From an uncultured Bacteroidota bacterium (GTDB lineage Bacteria; Bacteroidota; Bacteroidia; Chitinophagales; Chitinophagaceae), in the NCBI GenBank assembly GCA_903913355.1, contig CAIWKU010000085.1, positions 1-19,615 on the forward strand: a DNA stretch of 19,615 bases. Reading direction: 5' to 3'. Position numbers and translations under genes: made by a program. The notes below the pieces were generated by a model, which made no database searches, was not told where the DNA came from, and was given only the letters and a program-made list of their open reading frames with translations. How positions within the stretch are numbered: position 1 is the first letter of the stretch; every line of letters starts with the position of its first letter. Positions 1 through 7,642 of this stretch are shown here, piece after piece.

Positions 1-911
1 AAAAAATAAAAAAGTTTATTGGTTGTGATTGGCCCATGTAAACTCGCCCCGAATTGCTGCATCTGAAAACCATCGGCATTTGTGGCTGACTGTTTTGAGC
101 CAGTAGGTGTCTTACCAGTTAACATGGCATTGGAGAAAAAATGATAGAAAGAACTTGTCTGTCGGTTCGTACCTGATCTGGTAACTGCATTGATGCCTGC
201 ACCCGTAAAATTTCCTAAAGAAGCATCAAACGGATTTGTTGTCATTTGCAGTTGATGAATCGCTTCCATGGAAATAGGTGAAATGCCTGCCTGACCGCCA
301 TTGGTGCCAGATGCTGCCAGACCAAATACATCATTGCTGATTGCCCCGTCAATATAAAATGCATTGAATCGATTATTCTGACCCGCTATGGATACGGCCC
401 CCTCATTTCCCGACACAAGTTTTGCTTGTGGAAAATTTCGAAGATAATCTTGCAAATTTCTTCCTACGGAGGGCGTGACTGCAATTTTCTCTTCGGTAAG
501 AATTCCTGCTTCCCCCCAACCTTGCTCGTTTTTTTTGCGTGAGGTAATCACCCTAAGATTTCCTAATGAAACACTTTTTACTGCTAATTGAAAATCCATT
601 ATTTTTTCTTCACCCAATTGAATATACACACCTGATTTTTTTTGAGTCAGGAAATTTACAAATGAAACTTCTAAGGTATACGGACCACCAGGGGCAAGTC
701 CGGTTATCCTGTAAATTCCTGTACCCCGGCTTTGTGAATACAACAACATACCAGTTGGTTCATGTACCAATTTGATAGTTGCACCTGCCAGAATTTCTCC
801 AGTAAGGGTTTTTACACTTCCGCCAATATCACCTGTCGTATTTTGGGCCACAGACTGAAAGGAAAACAGACATAATATATATTCCTTTCGCAATATCTTT
901 TTTAGTACCAT
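1..911 (-). CDS. TonB-dependent receptor, Oar-like, N-terminal part (cut by window edge)
   Basis: An outer-membrane active-transport receptor. The frame runs unbroken from the ATG at 911 to the left edge (about 303 codons), so the C-terminal barrel is missing. Seen: a hydrophobic N-terminus ending in SVAQ (residues about 1-23), then a carboxypeptidase-regulatory-like beta-sandwich domain (about 28-110, with GDIGGSVK and GIYRITGLAPGGPYTLEV), then a TonB plug domain (about 130-260, with GRNLQDYLRNFPQ, AFYIDGA and NPFDASLGNFTGAGINAVTR). The last pattern is typical of Oar/carboxypeptidase-regulatory receptors rather than SusC, and no SusD-like partner lies beside it. A stop codon (TAA) lies two codons upstream of the ATG, fixing the start. 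No good -7 box was seen upstream. The substrate cannot be told from this part. Confidence 0.88.
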   Translation of the reverse strand, partial: MVLKKILRKEYILCLFSFQSVAQNTTGDIGGSVKTLTGEILAGATIKLVHEPTGMLLYSQSRGTGIYRITGLAPGGPYTLEVSFVNFLTQKKSGVYIQLGEEKIMDFQLAVKSVSLGNLRVITSRKKNEQGWGEAGILTEEKIAVTPSVGRNLQDYLRNFPQAKLVSGNEGAVSIAGQNNRFNAFYIDGAISNDVFGLAASGTNGGQAGISPISMEAIHQLQMTTNPFDASLGNFTGAGINAVTRSGTNRQTSSFYHFFSNAMLTGKTPTGSKQSATNADGFQMQQFGASLHGPITTNKLFYF

Positions 912-1218
912 CCCTTAATTATTAAACGGCTAAATAAGGAAGCAAAAAGTTGTATCTCAATAGGTATTTACCGCAAAACCTTTAGTGAAAAAACGCTCTC
1001 TTGATGGATAGTTTTACCTGTTTGCGTGAAGTAATTTGCTGATGGACGCCTAAACTCACTGTACTCTTAACTTTTCAGTTTCCCTAAGCACTTTCTTAGT
1101 ATGAATGAGAATATCCGGCTTTAGTTGATTTTCGTTATTGGTAAAATATAGTCAAGCTTATTCTTTGTCACCTTATTTACGCGGTAAGGGTTGTAATTTT
1201 GCGGAATAAATCAGTAAT
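912..1218. other. Gene-free stretch between divergent TonB receptor and ribBA
   Basis: This 307-base AT-rich stretch separates two divergent genes. Apart from the ribBA promoter box near its right end, nothing recognisable was found. No conserved FMN riboswitch core, tRNA-like fold or substantial open frame was seen. It must hold the promoter of the TonB receptor gene, but no exact TAnnTTTG box faces that way. Confidence 0.6.
1194..1201 (+). promoter_or_regulatory. Candidate -7 promoter box of ribBA
   Basis: TAATTTTG matches the Bacteroidota -7 consensus TAnnTTTG exactly and ends 17 nt before the ribBA ATG. No clear TTTG -33 box lies at 19-21 bp. It predicts a short leader of about 10 nt, too short for a riboswitch. 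Confidence 0.5.
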
Positions 1219-2421
1219 ATGTTAAATACGATAGAGGAAGCCATTGAAGATATCCGTAATGGAAAAATGGTGATTGTAGTGGATGATGAAGATCGTGAAA
1301 ATGAAGGAGATTTTATCATTGCCGCTTCGCATACAACCCCTGAAATAATCAATTTCATGAGTAAGGAAGGGCGTGGACTGATCTGCGCTGCTTTAACTGA
1401 AGAGCGTTGCCTGGAATTGGGTTTGGAACCCATGGTAAGTTCCAATACCTCATTACATGAAACGGCTTTTACCGTTTCGGTAGATTTAATAGGACAGGGA
1501 ACAACTACGGGAATATCTACCCACGACAGGGCAAAAACCATACTGGCATTGGTTAGTCCACATACAAAACCTTCAGATTTGGGAAGGCCCGGCCATATTT
1601 TTCCTTTACGTGCAAAAGCGGGTGGGGTATTACGAAGGACAGGGCATACAGAAGCTGCTGTTGATTTAGCAAGACTGGCTGGTTTGGAACCCGCCGGGGT
1701 TTTGGTAGAAGTAATGAATGAAGATGGTACCATGGCTCGTTTGCCAGAGTTATTGGAGATTGCACAGAAATTTTCTTTGAAAATTATATCCATCAAAGAC
1801 CTGATCGATTATCGGTTAAAAATAGATTCTTTGATTGAAGAATTGGTAAGGGTGGATATGCCTACCAAATACGGTCATTTCACCCTTGTGGCTTTTAAGG
1901 AAAAAACAACCAGAGCAGAGCATCTCGCATTAATAAAAGGCAGTTGGCAAAAAGGTGAGCCGGTATTAACCCGCGTACACAGCAGTTGTTTTACTGGTGA
2001 TATACTGGGAAGTTTTCGTTGCGATTGCGGAGAACAATTACATAAAGCAATGGCAATGGTAGAAAATGAGGGTAAAGGAATCATACTTTATATGAACCAG
2101 GAGGGTAGGGGGATTGGCTTAATCAATAAACTCAAAGCGTATAAATTGCAGGAAGAAGGAATGGATACGGTAGAAGCCAATTTGCATCTCGGTTTTGGAA
2201 TGGATGAAAGAGATTATGGAGTAGGTGCACAGATACTTCGTTACCTGGGCGCTACCAGTCTCAAATTAATGAGCAATAATCCACGCAAACGTGCCGGTTT
2301 GAATGGATATGGGATTGAAATTGTAGAGATAGTTCCTATCGAAATGAGCCCCAATTCTCATAACTTAAAATATCTGGAAACCAAAAGAGATAAACTGGGG
2401 CACGAGATTTTAGGCAAGTAA
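1219..2421 (+). CDS. ribBA: Bifunctional 3,4-dihydroxy-2-butanone-4-phosphate synthase / GTP cyclohydrolase II
   Basis: Catalyses both entry reactions of riboflavin synthesis in the cytoplasm: ribulose 5-phosphate to dihydroxybutanone phosphate and formate, and GTP to the diaminopyrimidine precursor. The 400-residue length is normal for the fusion. The RibB domain covers about residues 1-200, with the acidic metal-binding loop DDEDRENEGD at 22-31 and the THDRAKTI segment at 101-108. The RibA domain covers about 205-400, with zinc ligands Cys257, Cys268 and Cys270 (CFTGDILGSFRCDC), then GRGIGLINKL and DTVEANLHLGFGMDERDYG. All key residues appear intact in both halves. It is a single-gene unit with its own promoter box, ending at a strong hairpin shared with convergent phoH. 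The rest of the rib pathway is not nearby. Confidence 0.97.
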   Translation: MLNTIEEAIEDIRNGKMVIVVDDEDRENEGDFIIAASHTTPEIINFMSKEGRGLICAALTEERCLELGLEPMVSSNTSLHETAFTVSVDLIGQGTTTGISTHDRAKTILALVSPHTKPSDLGRPGHIFPLRAKAGGVLRRTGHTEAAVDLARLAGLEPAGVLVEVMNEDGTMARLPELLEIAQKFSLKIISIKDLIDYRLKIDSLIEELVRVDMPTKYGHFTLVAFKEKTTRAEHLALIKGSWQKGEPVLTRVHSSCFTGDILGSFRCDCGEQLHKAMAMVENEGKGIILYMNQEGRGIGLINKLKAYKLQEEGMDTVEANLHLGFGMDERDYGVGAQILRYLGATSLKLMSNNPRKRAGLNGYGIEIVEIVPIEMSPNSHNLKYLETKRDKLGHEILGK

Positions 2422-2442
2422 CTTAACAAGGGATTTAGATAA

Positions 2443-2478
2443 ATAGAGGGGCTTTATCCTCCGATAAAGCCCCTCTAT
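2443..2478. terminator. Bidirectional terminator between ribBA and phoH
   Basis: A perfect 16-bp stem (ATAGAGGGGCTTTATC at 2443-2458 with its complement at 2463-2478) closes a CTCC tetraloop. It starts 21 nt after the ribBA stop and lies 36 nt beyond the phoH stop. T-rich sequence follows on both sides (tattta on plus, TTTATCT on minus) without a pure T tract, so it can serve both convergent genes. Confidence 0.85.
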
Positions 2479-2514
2479 ATTTAATGCAATTAGCCAGCGG
2501 CCAAAAACAGATAG

Positions 2515-3498
2515 TTATTTATGGTATCCCGTTTCTGCATCTTCTTTCTCTTTTTCTTTCTCATAGGCCCGTATAATGGCTTTTACCAAACGGTGACGTA
2601 CCACATCTTCTTCGTTCAATTCTATATGTGCAATACCATCAACATTTTTCAGAATACGTGTAGATTTTTCCAATCCGCTACGCATATTCCTGGGCAGATC
2701 TACCTGAGTAGGATCACCAGTAATAATGGCTTTTGCATTCGCTCCAATCCTCGTTAAAAACATTTTTAACTGCAGGTCATTGGTATTCTGTGCCTCATCC
2801 AGAATAATAAACGCATTGTCGAGTGTACGGCCACGCATATAGGCTAATGGGGCGATCTCAATAGTACGGGTGCTCATATAATAACCCAACTTATCAGCAG
2901 GAATCATATCATCCAAAGCATCATATAATGGGCGCAGATAGGGGTCAATCTTTTCTTTCAGATCTCCGGGTAAAAAACCAAGACTTTCACCTGCTTCTAC
3001 CGCGGGACGTGTTAAGATGATTTTTTTCACCAGTTTGTTCTTCAAAGCCCTTACAGCCAGTGCTACCGCTGTATAAGTTTTACCCGTTCCGGCTGGTCCG
3101 ATTGCGAAAACAATATCATTTCGGTCTACAGCCTGCACCATTTTTTTCTGGTTCTGGGTACGTGCCCTTACGGTTTTGCCATTTGGGCCAAAAACGAGGA
3201 TATCATTGGGATTACTGTCAATAAAATTATCAACAGTTTCCGCATCGTCTCCTCCAAGAATCTGTTCAAAATAATTTTCACTCAGATGGCCATTACGTTC
3301 CAGGTACTGAATGATCAAAACGATTTTTTCTTTTGCTGTTTCTATTTGTTCTGGGGCCCCGCTCAGTTTTAATTGTGTCCCGCGGGAGAGGATCTTTAAC
3401 AGTGGGAATTTCTTTTTCAGCAAATCTAACTTTCCGTTGTTTACGCCAAAAAATTCAATGGGATTAACGGATTCGAGGTTAATAATAGTCTCAGTCAA
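2515..3498 (-). CDS. PhoH family ATPase
   Basis: A cytoplasmic PhoH/YbeZ-type P-loop NTPase, a family linked to RNA metabolism and stress. The 327 residues are typical for the short form. An N-terminal KH-like stretch (about 12-70) precedes the PhoH ATPase domain (about 110-315). Walker A is GPAGTGKT at 134-141 and Walker B is IILDEAQN at 231-238, with ITGDPTQVDLPR further on. The start is TTG (3496-3498): no ATG, GTG or other TTG occurs in frame before residue 120, and the frame opens only at a stop ending at 3559. YbeZ is often next to ybeY, but none is visible here. The charged tail (KEKEKEDAE) is not conserved in the family. The exact RNA substrate is unknown. Confidence 0.93.
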   Translation of the reverse strand: MTETIINLESVNPIEFFGVNNGKLDLLKKKFPLLKILSRGTQLKLSGAPEQIETAKEKIVLIIQYLERNGHLSENYFEQILGGDDAETVDNFIDSNPNDILVFGPNGKTVRARTQNQKKMVQAVDRNDIVFAIGPAGTGKTYTAVALAVRALKNKLVKKIILTRPAVEAGESLGFLPGDLKEKIDPYLRPLYDALDDMIPADKLGYYMSTRTIEIAPLAYMRGRTLDNAFIILDEAQNTNDLQLKMFLTRIGANAKAIITGDPTQVDLPRNMRSGLEKSTRILKNVDGIAHIELNEEDVVRHRLVKAIIRAYEKEKEKEDAETGYHK

Positions 3499-3553
3499 AT
3501 TTAACGGTTTAATGGGTTTGAAATGTGGTAAGAGCTGAAATAAACTTCTATTC

Positions 3554-3561
3554 CAAATTTA
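3554..3561 (-). promoter_or_regulatory. Candidate -7 promoter box of phoH
   Basis: TAAATTTG, an exact TAnnTTTG match on the minus strand, about 55 nt upstream of the TTG start. A second exact copy (3496-3503) overlaps the TTG itself. The upstream copy is preferred because it allows translation from the TTG. Confidence 0.4.
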
Positions 3562-3747
3562 ATCTGAGAACAACATAAAAACCTAGTATTTCTTATACAC
3601 AGATGTGGATAGTATGATTCCCATTATCCAAAACAAGCGTTGAACTCCAATGATTATAGGAGTAATGATTGCCAAACAATTGACTGGCATTTTACCAACA
3701 ATTCGCTTTTCAATCCTTAATGAATTGATAATACTATCAGGGTTGTT

Positions 3748-4395
3748 TTATAAACTTTTTAAAGCTGCAATGGTCGCTTGTGGGTCATCAGATTTGAATA
3801 CAGTATTTCCAGCAACCAGTACATCAGCACCGGCATGTAATATAGCTGGTGCATTTTCAAGAGTTACACCGCCATCAATTTCAATCAGGGTATGCAGTCC
3901 TTTGTCTTTTATTAAATGTTTCAGCGCCCTTATCTTATTGATGGTATTGGGAATGAATTGTTGTCCGCCAAAACCCGGGTTGACACTCATCAGGCAAACC
4001 ATGTCCACATCATCAATAATATCTAATAATAAACTCACCGGTGTATGCGGGTTCAAGGCAACCCCGGCACGCATACCCAGCCCCTTGATCTGCTGAATAT
4101 TTCTGTGAAGGTGAGGGCAAGCTTCAATATGCACTGTAAGTATATCTGCGCCGGCTTTTTTAAAAGCTTCTGCATATTTGCCGGGTTCAAGTATCATCAG
4201 GTGCACATCACAAATCTTTGTAGTCGCTTTTCTAACCTTCTCAATGATCGGAAACCCAAAGCTGATATTGGGAACAAAACTTCCATCCATCACATCCAGA
4301 TGAAACCAATCTGCATCACTTTCATTCAGCATGGTACAATCCTTCTGAAGATTCAGGAAATCGGCACTTAATAATGATGGGGCAATAATGGGCAT
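3748..4395 (-). CDS. rpe: Ribulose-phosphate 3-epimerase
   Basis: Interconverts D-ribulose 5-phosphate and D-xylulose 5-phosphate in the non-oxidative pentose phosphate pathway (cytoplasm). The 215-residue TIM barrel has full family length. Seen motifs: APSLLSADFLNL at 5-16; FHLDVMDGSFVPNISFG with metal/catalytic His32 and Asp34; DVHLMI with His65; SVNPGFGGQQF at 137-147; IEIDGGV with Asp174; and VAGNTVF near the end as phosphate-binding loop. The ATG start gives the canonical MPIIAPSLLSADF N-terminus. It begins 52 nt after the TPR lipoprotein gene on the same strand with no clear terminator between, so the two may be co-transcribed. Its substrate is also the substrate of RibB encoded nearby; this is probably chance adjacency. 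Confidence 0.97.
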   Translation of the reverse strand: MPIIAPSLLSADFLNLQKDCTMLNESDADWFHLDVMDGSFVPNISFGFPIIEKVRKATTKICDVHLMILEPGKYAEAFKKAGADILTVHIEACPHLHRNIQQIKGLGMRAGVALNPHTPVSLLLDIIDDVDMVCLMSVNPGFGGQQFIPNTINKIRALKHLIKDKGLHTLIEIDGGVTLENAPAILHAGADVLVAGNTVFKSDDPQATIAALKSL

Positions 4396-4447
4396 ATCCT
4401 TGGTTTATAAAAAGCTAAATTCAGAAAATTATTTCGTAACCCTAAAA

Positions 4448-5254
4448 TTAATTCACTCCCAATCTTTTTAGGGCGATTCCTGCCTCTTTTATCTGGGGAT
4501 CAAGTGTCAGCGCTTTTTGGTAATTGGAAATAGCTCTCGGTTTATTCTGTGTTGTTTCATAACATTTACCCAGCCAGTAATATCCATCCGGATAAGTGTT
4601 TTTGATGGTAATTACTGTTGTAAATACCTGTATCGCTTCGGGTAGTCTCTTGCTGTTGTAATACAGAAACCCCTTCTCCATATACGCTTCCATATAATTC
4701 AGGTCATTCATAATACAATTATTAAAAGCCTCTATAGCTTTTGCCTGCTCCCCTTTGCGGGCGTAATATACACCATTGATAAAATTGCAATGAGCAGTAT
4801 ATTCTCTTCCCTCCCGGAAGCTCGCTACCTGTTTTGTCAACAATAATGCTGTATCATTTCTTTTTTCTGCTAATAGATTGGCTGCTGCCAGCATGGCATC
4901 CGGAGAGGGATATATTCTGAGGGCATATCGGTAAGATCGTAAAGCCCCAGGAGTATCTTTGGCATTTTCCTGAACCATTGCTTTCCTATACCACAAACCG
5001 TAATTAAGACTATCTCTTTTGATCATGGAATCTGCCTGGGCCAACGCCTCTGTATAATTACCCATACTATCCAGCGCATCTACCAATTGGAACCGTAACC
5101 CGGTACTATCAGGGTTTTTGCTTACATTGCTCATCAGGGTTTTGATGGGAGCAGGTAAGTCGCCGGGAGATAAAGATTGCGTATGATTTGTTTTAGATTC
5201 ATTCTTGCAAGCCAGTAGGAATAGAAAAAATAGAACCGGAATATAGTATTTCAT
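4448..5254 (-). CDS. TPR-repeat lipoprotein
   Basis: A 268-residue predicted lipoprotein. The N-terminus has a Lys at position 2, a hydrophobic core and a lipobox ending LLAC (Cys16); residues after the Cys (KNESKTN) carry no Asp at +2 and no strong Ser-Asp/Glu surface-export signal, so periplasm-facing outer membrane is likely. From about residue 45 to the end are tetratricopeptide units, recognisable by patterns such as YTEALAQADSMIKRD, GALRSYRYALRIYP, KAIEAFNNCIM, EAIQVFTTVIT and RAISNYQKALTLDP. TPR arrays bind proteins; no enzyme domain is present and the partner is unknown. It is divergent from the beta-propeller gene (90 bp between starts) and upstream of rpe. A -7-like box lies only 4 nt before the ATG. 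Confidence 0.88.
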   Translation of the reverse strand: MKYYIPVLFFLFLLACKNESKTNHTQSLSPGDLPAPIKTLMSNVSKNPDSTGLRFQLVDALDSMGNYTEALAQADSMIKRDSLNYGLWYRKAMVQENAKDTPGALRSYRYALRIYPSPDAMLAAANLLAEKRNDTALLLTKQVASFREGREYTAHCNFINGVYYARKGEQAKAIEAFNNCIMNDLNYMEAYMEKGFLYYNSKRLPEAIQVFTTVITIKNTYPDGYYWLGKCYETTQNKPRAISNYQKALTLDPQIKEAGIALKRLGVN

Positions 5255-5258
5255 TACA

Positions 5259-5266
5259 CAAAAATA
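5259..5266 (-). promoter_or_regulatory. -7-like box directly before TPR lipoprotein start
   Basis: TATTTTTG on the minus strand matches TAnnTTTG exactly and ends 4 nt before the ATG at 5254. If active, the transcript would be leaderless or nearly so. Confidence 0.35.
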
Positions 5267-5320
5267 GGCCGATAGAATAAGAGATGATATTTTTCTGACA
5301 ATTCACTGGGATCAGCCCCT

Positions 5321-5328
5321 TATTTTTG
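5321..5328 (+). promoter_or_regulatory. Candidate -7 promoter box of beta-propeller gene
   Basis: TATTTTTG matches TAnnTTTG exactly and ends 16 nt before the ATG at 5345. A TTCTGACA stretch (5293-5300) sits 20 bp upstream as a possible -33 region. Confidence 0.55.
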
Positions 5329-5344
5329 CCGAATATTAACAATT

Positions 5345-6424
5345 ATGCGTAGATCAGCTTTTTTACCCATTTTCATTTTATTAGCAGGAACCCTTTTTGC
5401 GCAGGACAAAAATATAAGTCCTGATTCTGTATTATTTGCCGGAGAAAGGCATTTTAAAAATATCACCCAGCTTACTTTCGGGGGTGATAACGCAGAAGCT
5501 TATTGGAGCTATGATGGAAAGTCGATTATTTTCCAACGCACCAACCCAAAAGAAGGATTGAATTGCGACCAGATATTCATTGGAAAACTACCTGCCAAAG
5601 GTGAAAAATTCACCTACCATATGGTGAGCAGCGGAAAGGGACGAACATCTTGTTCCTATTTTCTGCCGGATGGTAAACATATTATTTATGCTTCCACTTT
5701 TCAAGGAGCAGATACCTGCCCGCCATTACCCGACAGATCTAAATATGGAAATAAATATATCTGGCCCATTTATGAAAGCTATGATATATACATGGCCGAT
5801 ACCAGCGGTAAGATCATAAAACAATTAACCCATTCAAAAGGATATGATGCAGAAGGCACCCTTTCACCTGACGGTAAGAAAATGATTTATTGCAGTGTAA
5901 AAGAGGGAGACCTTGATCTCTATGTTATGGAATTGGCAACAGGTAAAGAAATTAAAGTAACCAATACCCTGGGTTATGATGGGGGTGCCTGGTTTAGTCC
6001 GGATGGGAAAAAAATAGTCTGGAGAGCCAGCCGACCTACTACCCCTGAAGAAATTAAGGAGTATAAAGAATTATTAGCAGAAGGACTTGTTGCGCCAACC
6101 CACATGGAAGTATGGGTAGCAGATGCTGATGGAAAGAATGCTCACCAGATCACTTTCCTGGAGCAGGCTAACTGGGCACCGAATTTTACACCAGATGGTA
6201 AGCATATCATTTTTTGCAGTAACCATGAATATAAAAGAGGGTTTCCTTTCAATATGTACCTCACCGATATCAACGGAAAGGGATTAGAAAAAGTAAGTCG
6301 TGATAAAGGCTTCGATGCTTTCCCGATGTTTAGTCCGGATGGAAAAAAAATATTATTCTCTTCCAACCGAAACAATGGAGGGGGACATGATACCAATTTA
6401 TTTGTAGCAGATTGGGTTGATTAG
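5345..6424 (+). CDS. Secreted TolB-like beta-propeller protein (PD40 repeats)
   Basis: A 359-residue exported protein. A signal peptide covers residues 1-20 (basic MRR, hydrophobic core, LFAQ). The rest is a TolB-like propeller of at least six PD40 blades, each marked by a PDGK-type turn: SYDGKSIIF, LPDGKHIIY, SPDGKKMIYCS, SPDGKKIVWRAS, TPDGKHIIFCS and SPDGKKILFSSNR. The ending NNGGGHDTNLFVADW is common in stand-alone bacterial PD40 proteins. No peptidase or OmpA domain is fused. It is not the genuine TolB of a Tol-Pal operon, as no tol or pal genes are nearby. A binding or scaffold role in the periplasm is inferred. The next gene (cytochrome-b-like) follows 44 nt later and may be co-transcribed. 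Confidence 0.88.
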   Translation: MRRSAFLPIFILLAGTLFAQDKNISPDSVLFAGERHFKNITQLTFGGDNAEAYWSYDGKSIIFQRTNPKEGLNCDQIFIGKLPAKGEKFTYHMVSSGKGRTSCSYFLPDGKHIIYASTFQGADTCPPLPDRSKYGNKYIWPIYESYDIYMADTSGKIIKQLTHSKGYDAEGTLSPDGKKMIYCSVKEGDLDLYVMELATGKEIKVTNTLGYDGGAWFSPDGKKIVWRASRPTTPEEIKEYKELLAEGLVAPTHMEVWVADADGKNAHQITFLEQANWAPNFTPDGKHIIFCSNHEYKRGFPFNMYLTDINGKGLEKVSRDKGFDAFPMFSPDGKKILFSSNRNNGGGHDTNLFVADWVD

Positions 6425-6468
6425 TAATTAACAATTAATAATTTTCATAACCAGATAAAACAGATTGT

Positions 6469-6942
6469 ATGCAAACAGGGTTATTACATCTTCATAATTT
6501 TTTACGCTGGATCATTTTGGTTTTACTGGTGATATCTATTCTGAAAGCTTATTCGGGATGGAAGTCAAAGAAAACATTTGTTCCCGCTGATAAAAAGATC
6601 TGGTTATTTACTATGATCAGTGGGCATCTCACACTTTTATTGGGCTTGTATCAGGTAGGTTTTGGCAGGTTTGGCATATTTGTTACCAATTTACCCGAAG
6701 GTACCCGGGTAATGAAAGATAAATTTTTTCGATTCTTTTGGGTAGAACATCCGTTAGGCATGATTGTAGCCATTTTACTGATCACCTTTGGTCATAGGAT
6801 GGCAAAAAAAGCAGTTGCAGATGAAGTAAAATATAAAAAAGCATTCTGGTATTTCCTGATTGCCCTTATCCTGATATTAGCCAGCATCCCCTGGCCATTC
6901 AGAGAGATTGTGGGCAGGCCTTGGTTTCCGGGGATGGCTTAA
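6469..6942 (+). CDS. Small cytochrome-b-like integral membrane protein
   Basis: A 157-residue inner-membrane protein resembling small Bacteroidota proteins usually annotated 'cytochrome B'. Four membrane segments are visible at about 12-27, 45-64, 96-109 and 126-142. Histidines at 7, 9, 53, 94 and 109 lie at or near membrane segments (LLHLHNFLRW, SGHLTLLLG, VEHPLGM, TFGHRMAKK) and could bind haem or another metal; this is an inference. Basic residues follow segments 1 and 3, consistent with the positive-inside rule. The ATG is 44 nt after the propeller gene; a weak TAATTTTC box (6439-6446) could give it its own promoter. The physiological role is unknown. Confidence 0.75.
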   Translation: MQTGLLHLHNFLRWIILVLLVISILKAYSGWKSKKTFVPADKKIWLFTMISGHLTLLLGLYQVGFGRFGIFVTNLPEGTRVMKDKFFRFFWVEHPLGMIVAILLITFGHRMAKKAVADEVKYKKAFWYFLIALILILASIPWPFREIVGRPWFPGMA

Positions 6943-6963
6943 TTTTTCTAAGGAGAAGGGATG

Positions 6964-7043
6964 TTTAATTGCTGCATGGTTAAATTGTTAGTAGAGTGCT
7001 AGTACAGCCAGCCATCCAATCATGTAACTATGCAGCAATTGAA
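6964..7043. repeat. Long-armed inverted repeat between convergent genes
   Basis: Arms at 6964-6982 and 7025-7043 pair over 19 positions with two G-U wobbles (core AATTGCTGCATGGTTA against TAACTATGCAGCAATT), enclosing a 42-nt loop. It fills the space between the convergent cytochrome-b-like and phosphodiesterase genes. It may act as a bidirectional terminator, though the loop is unusually long and T tracts are poor. Confidence 0.6.
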
Positions 7044-7064
7044 AAATTATATAATCCTGCATAA

Positions 7065-7562
7065 CTACCCCCTTCCGCCCAACTCAATCACCTCACATTC
7101 CCGCATATCTTTTCCGTCTATTACAAAGCGGATCAGGGTTCTTACTTTATGCCAGCCATGTTTACCCGCGGCGCCCGGGTTCATATGCAGGCAGTTCAAT
7201 GAATTATCATAAATCACTTTCAGAATATGAGAATGGCCACTAATGAAAAGTTGTGGACGATGTTGTAGCATGAGTGGTTTACTTATTACATGATATTTGG
7301 GTGTATATCCACCGATATGCGTCATCAATATCTTCACCTCCTCACAGTTCCATACCTGGGTTTCGGGATATACACTTCTGATATCATAGCCATCAATATT
7401 ACCATAAACACCCCTTAACGGCTTGAATGCCTGTAGAGCATCAGCCACTTTCGATGTGCCAAAATCGCCCGCATGCCATATTTCATCACATCTATCAAAA
7501 TGTTTGAAAATGGCTTCATCTACATAATCATGTGTATCCGAAATCAGACCGATTCTTGTCAT
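7065..7562 (-). CDS. YfcE/MJ0936-type metallophosphodiesterase
   Basis: A 165-residue single-domain calcineurin-like phosphoesterase, the normal length for the YfcE/MJ0936 group, which hydrolyse phosphodiesters with two divalent metals in the cytoplasm. Metal ligands are all visible: D9 and H11 in ISDTHD, D33 in HAGDFG, N55 in GNID, H82 in MTHIGG, and H110/H112 in SGHSH. No signal peptide or extra domain is present. The natural substrate is unknown. The gene is convergent with the cytochrome-b-like gene and divergent from the DUF1080 gene (80 bp between starts). A near-match -7 box TAACTTAG (7570-7577) lies 7 nt before the ATG. Confidence 0.93.
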   Translation of the reverse strand: MTRIGLISDTHDYVDEAIFKHFDRCDEIWHAGDFGTSKVADALQAFKPLRGVYGNIDGYDIRSVYPETQVWNCEEVKILMTHIGGYTPKYHVISKPLMLQHRPQLFISGHSHILKVIYDNSLNCLHMNPGAAGKHGWHKVRTLIRFVIDGKDMRECEVIELGGRG

Positions 7563-7642
7563 AGAAATGCTAAGTTATCTGCTAAAACGCTATCAATATT
7601 ACCTGATTTGTTTTTATCTTTCAGCAACCTTAAAACAGCTAT

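Noticed and set aside
1080..1218. Possible FMN riboswitch before ribBA
   Set aside because: The conserved RFN core is not recognisable, and the exact -7 box 17 nt before the ATG leaves no room for a leader aptamer.
1173..1796. A 207-codon open frame antisense to ribBA
   Set aside because: It lies wholly opposite the strongly conserved RibB coding sequence, its protein is Ser/Pro-rich without any recognisable motif, and the real gene fully explains the conservation.
3650..4096. A 148-codon plus-strand open frame opposite rpe
   Set aside because: It is mostly antisense to the conserved epimerase gene and shows no family features; treated as a shadow frame.
5345..6424. Assignment as genuine TolB of the Tol-Pal system
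   Set aside because: The protein is only propeller blades, without TolB's N-terminal domain, and no tolA/tolQ/tolR/pal genes are nearby.
7030..7212. A 60-codon plus-strand frame near the inverted repeat
   Set aside because: Most of it overlaps the conserved C-terminus of the phosphodiesterase on the other strand and its sequence is unremarkable.
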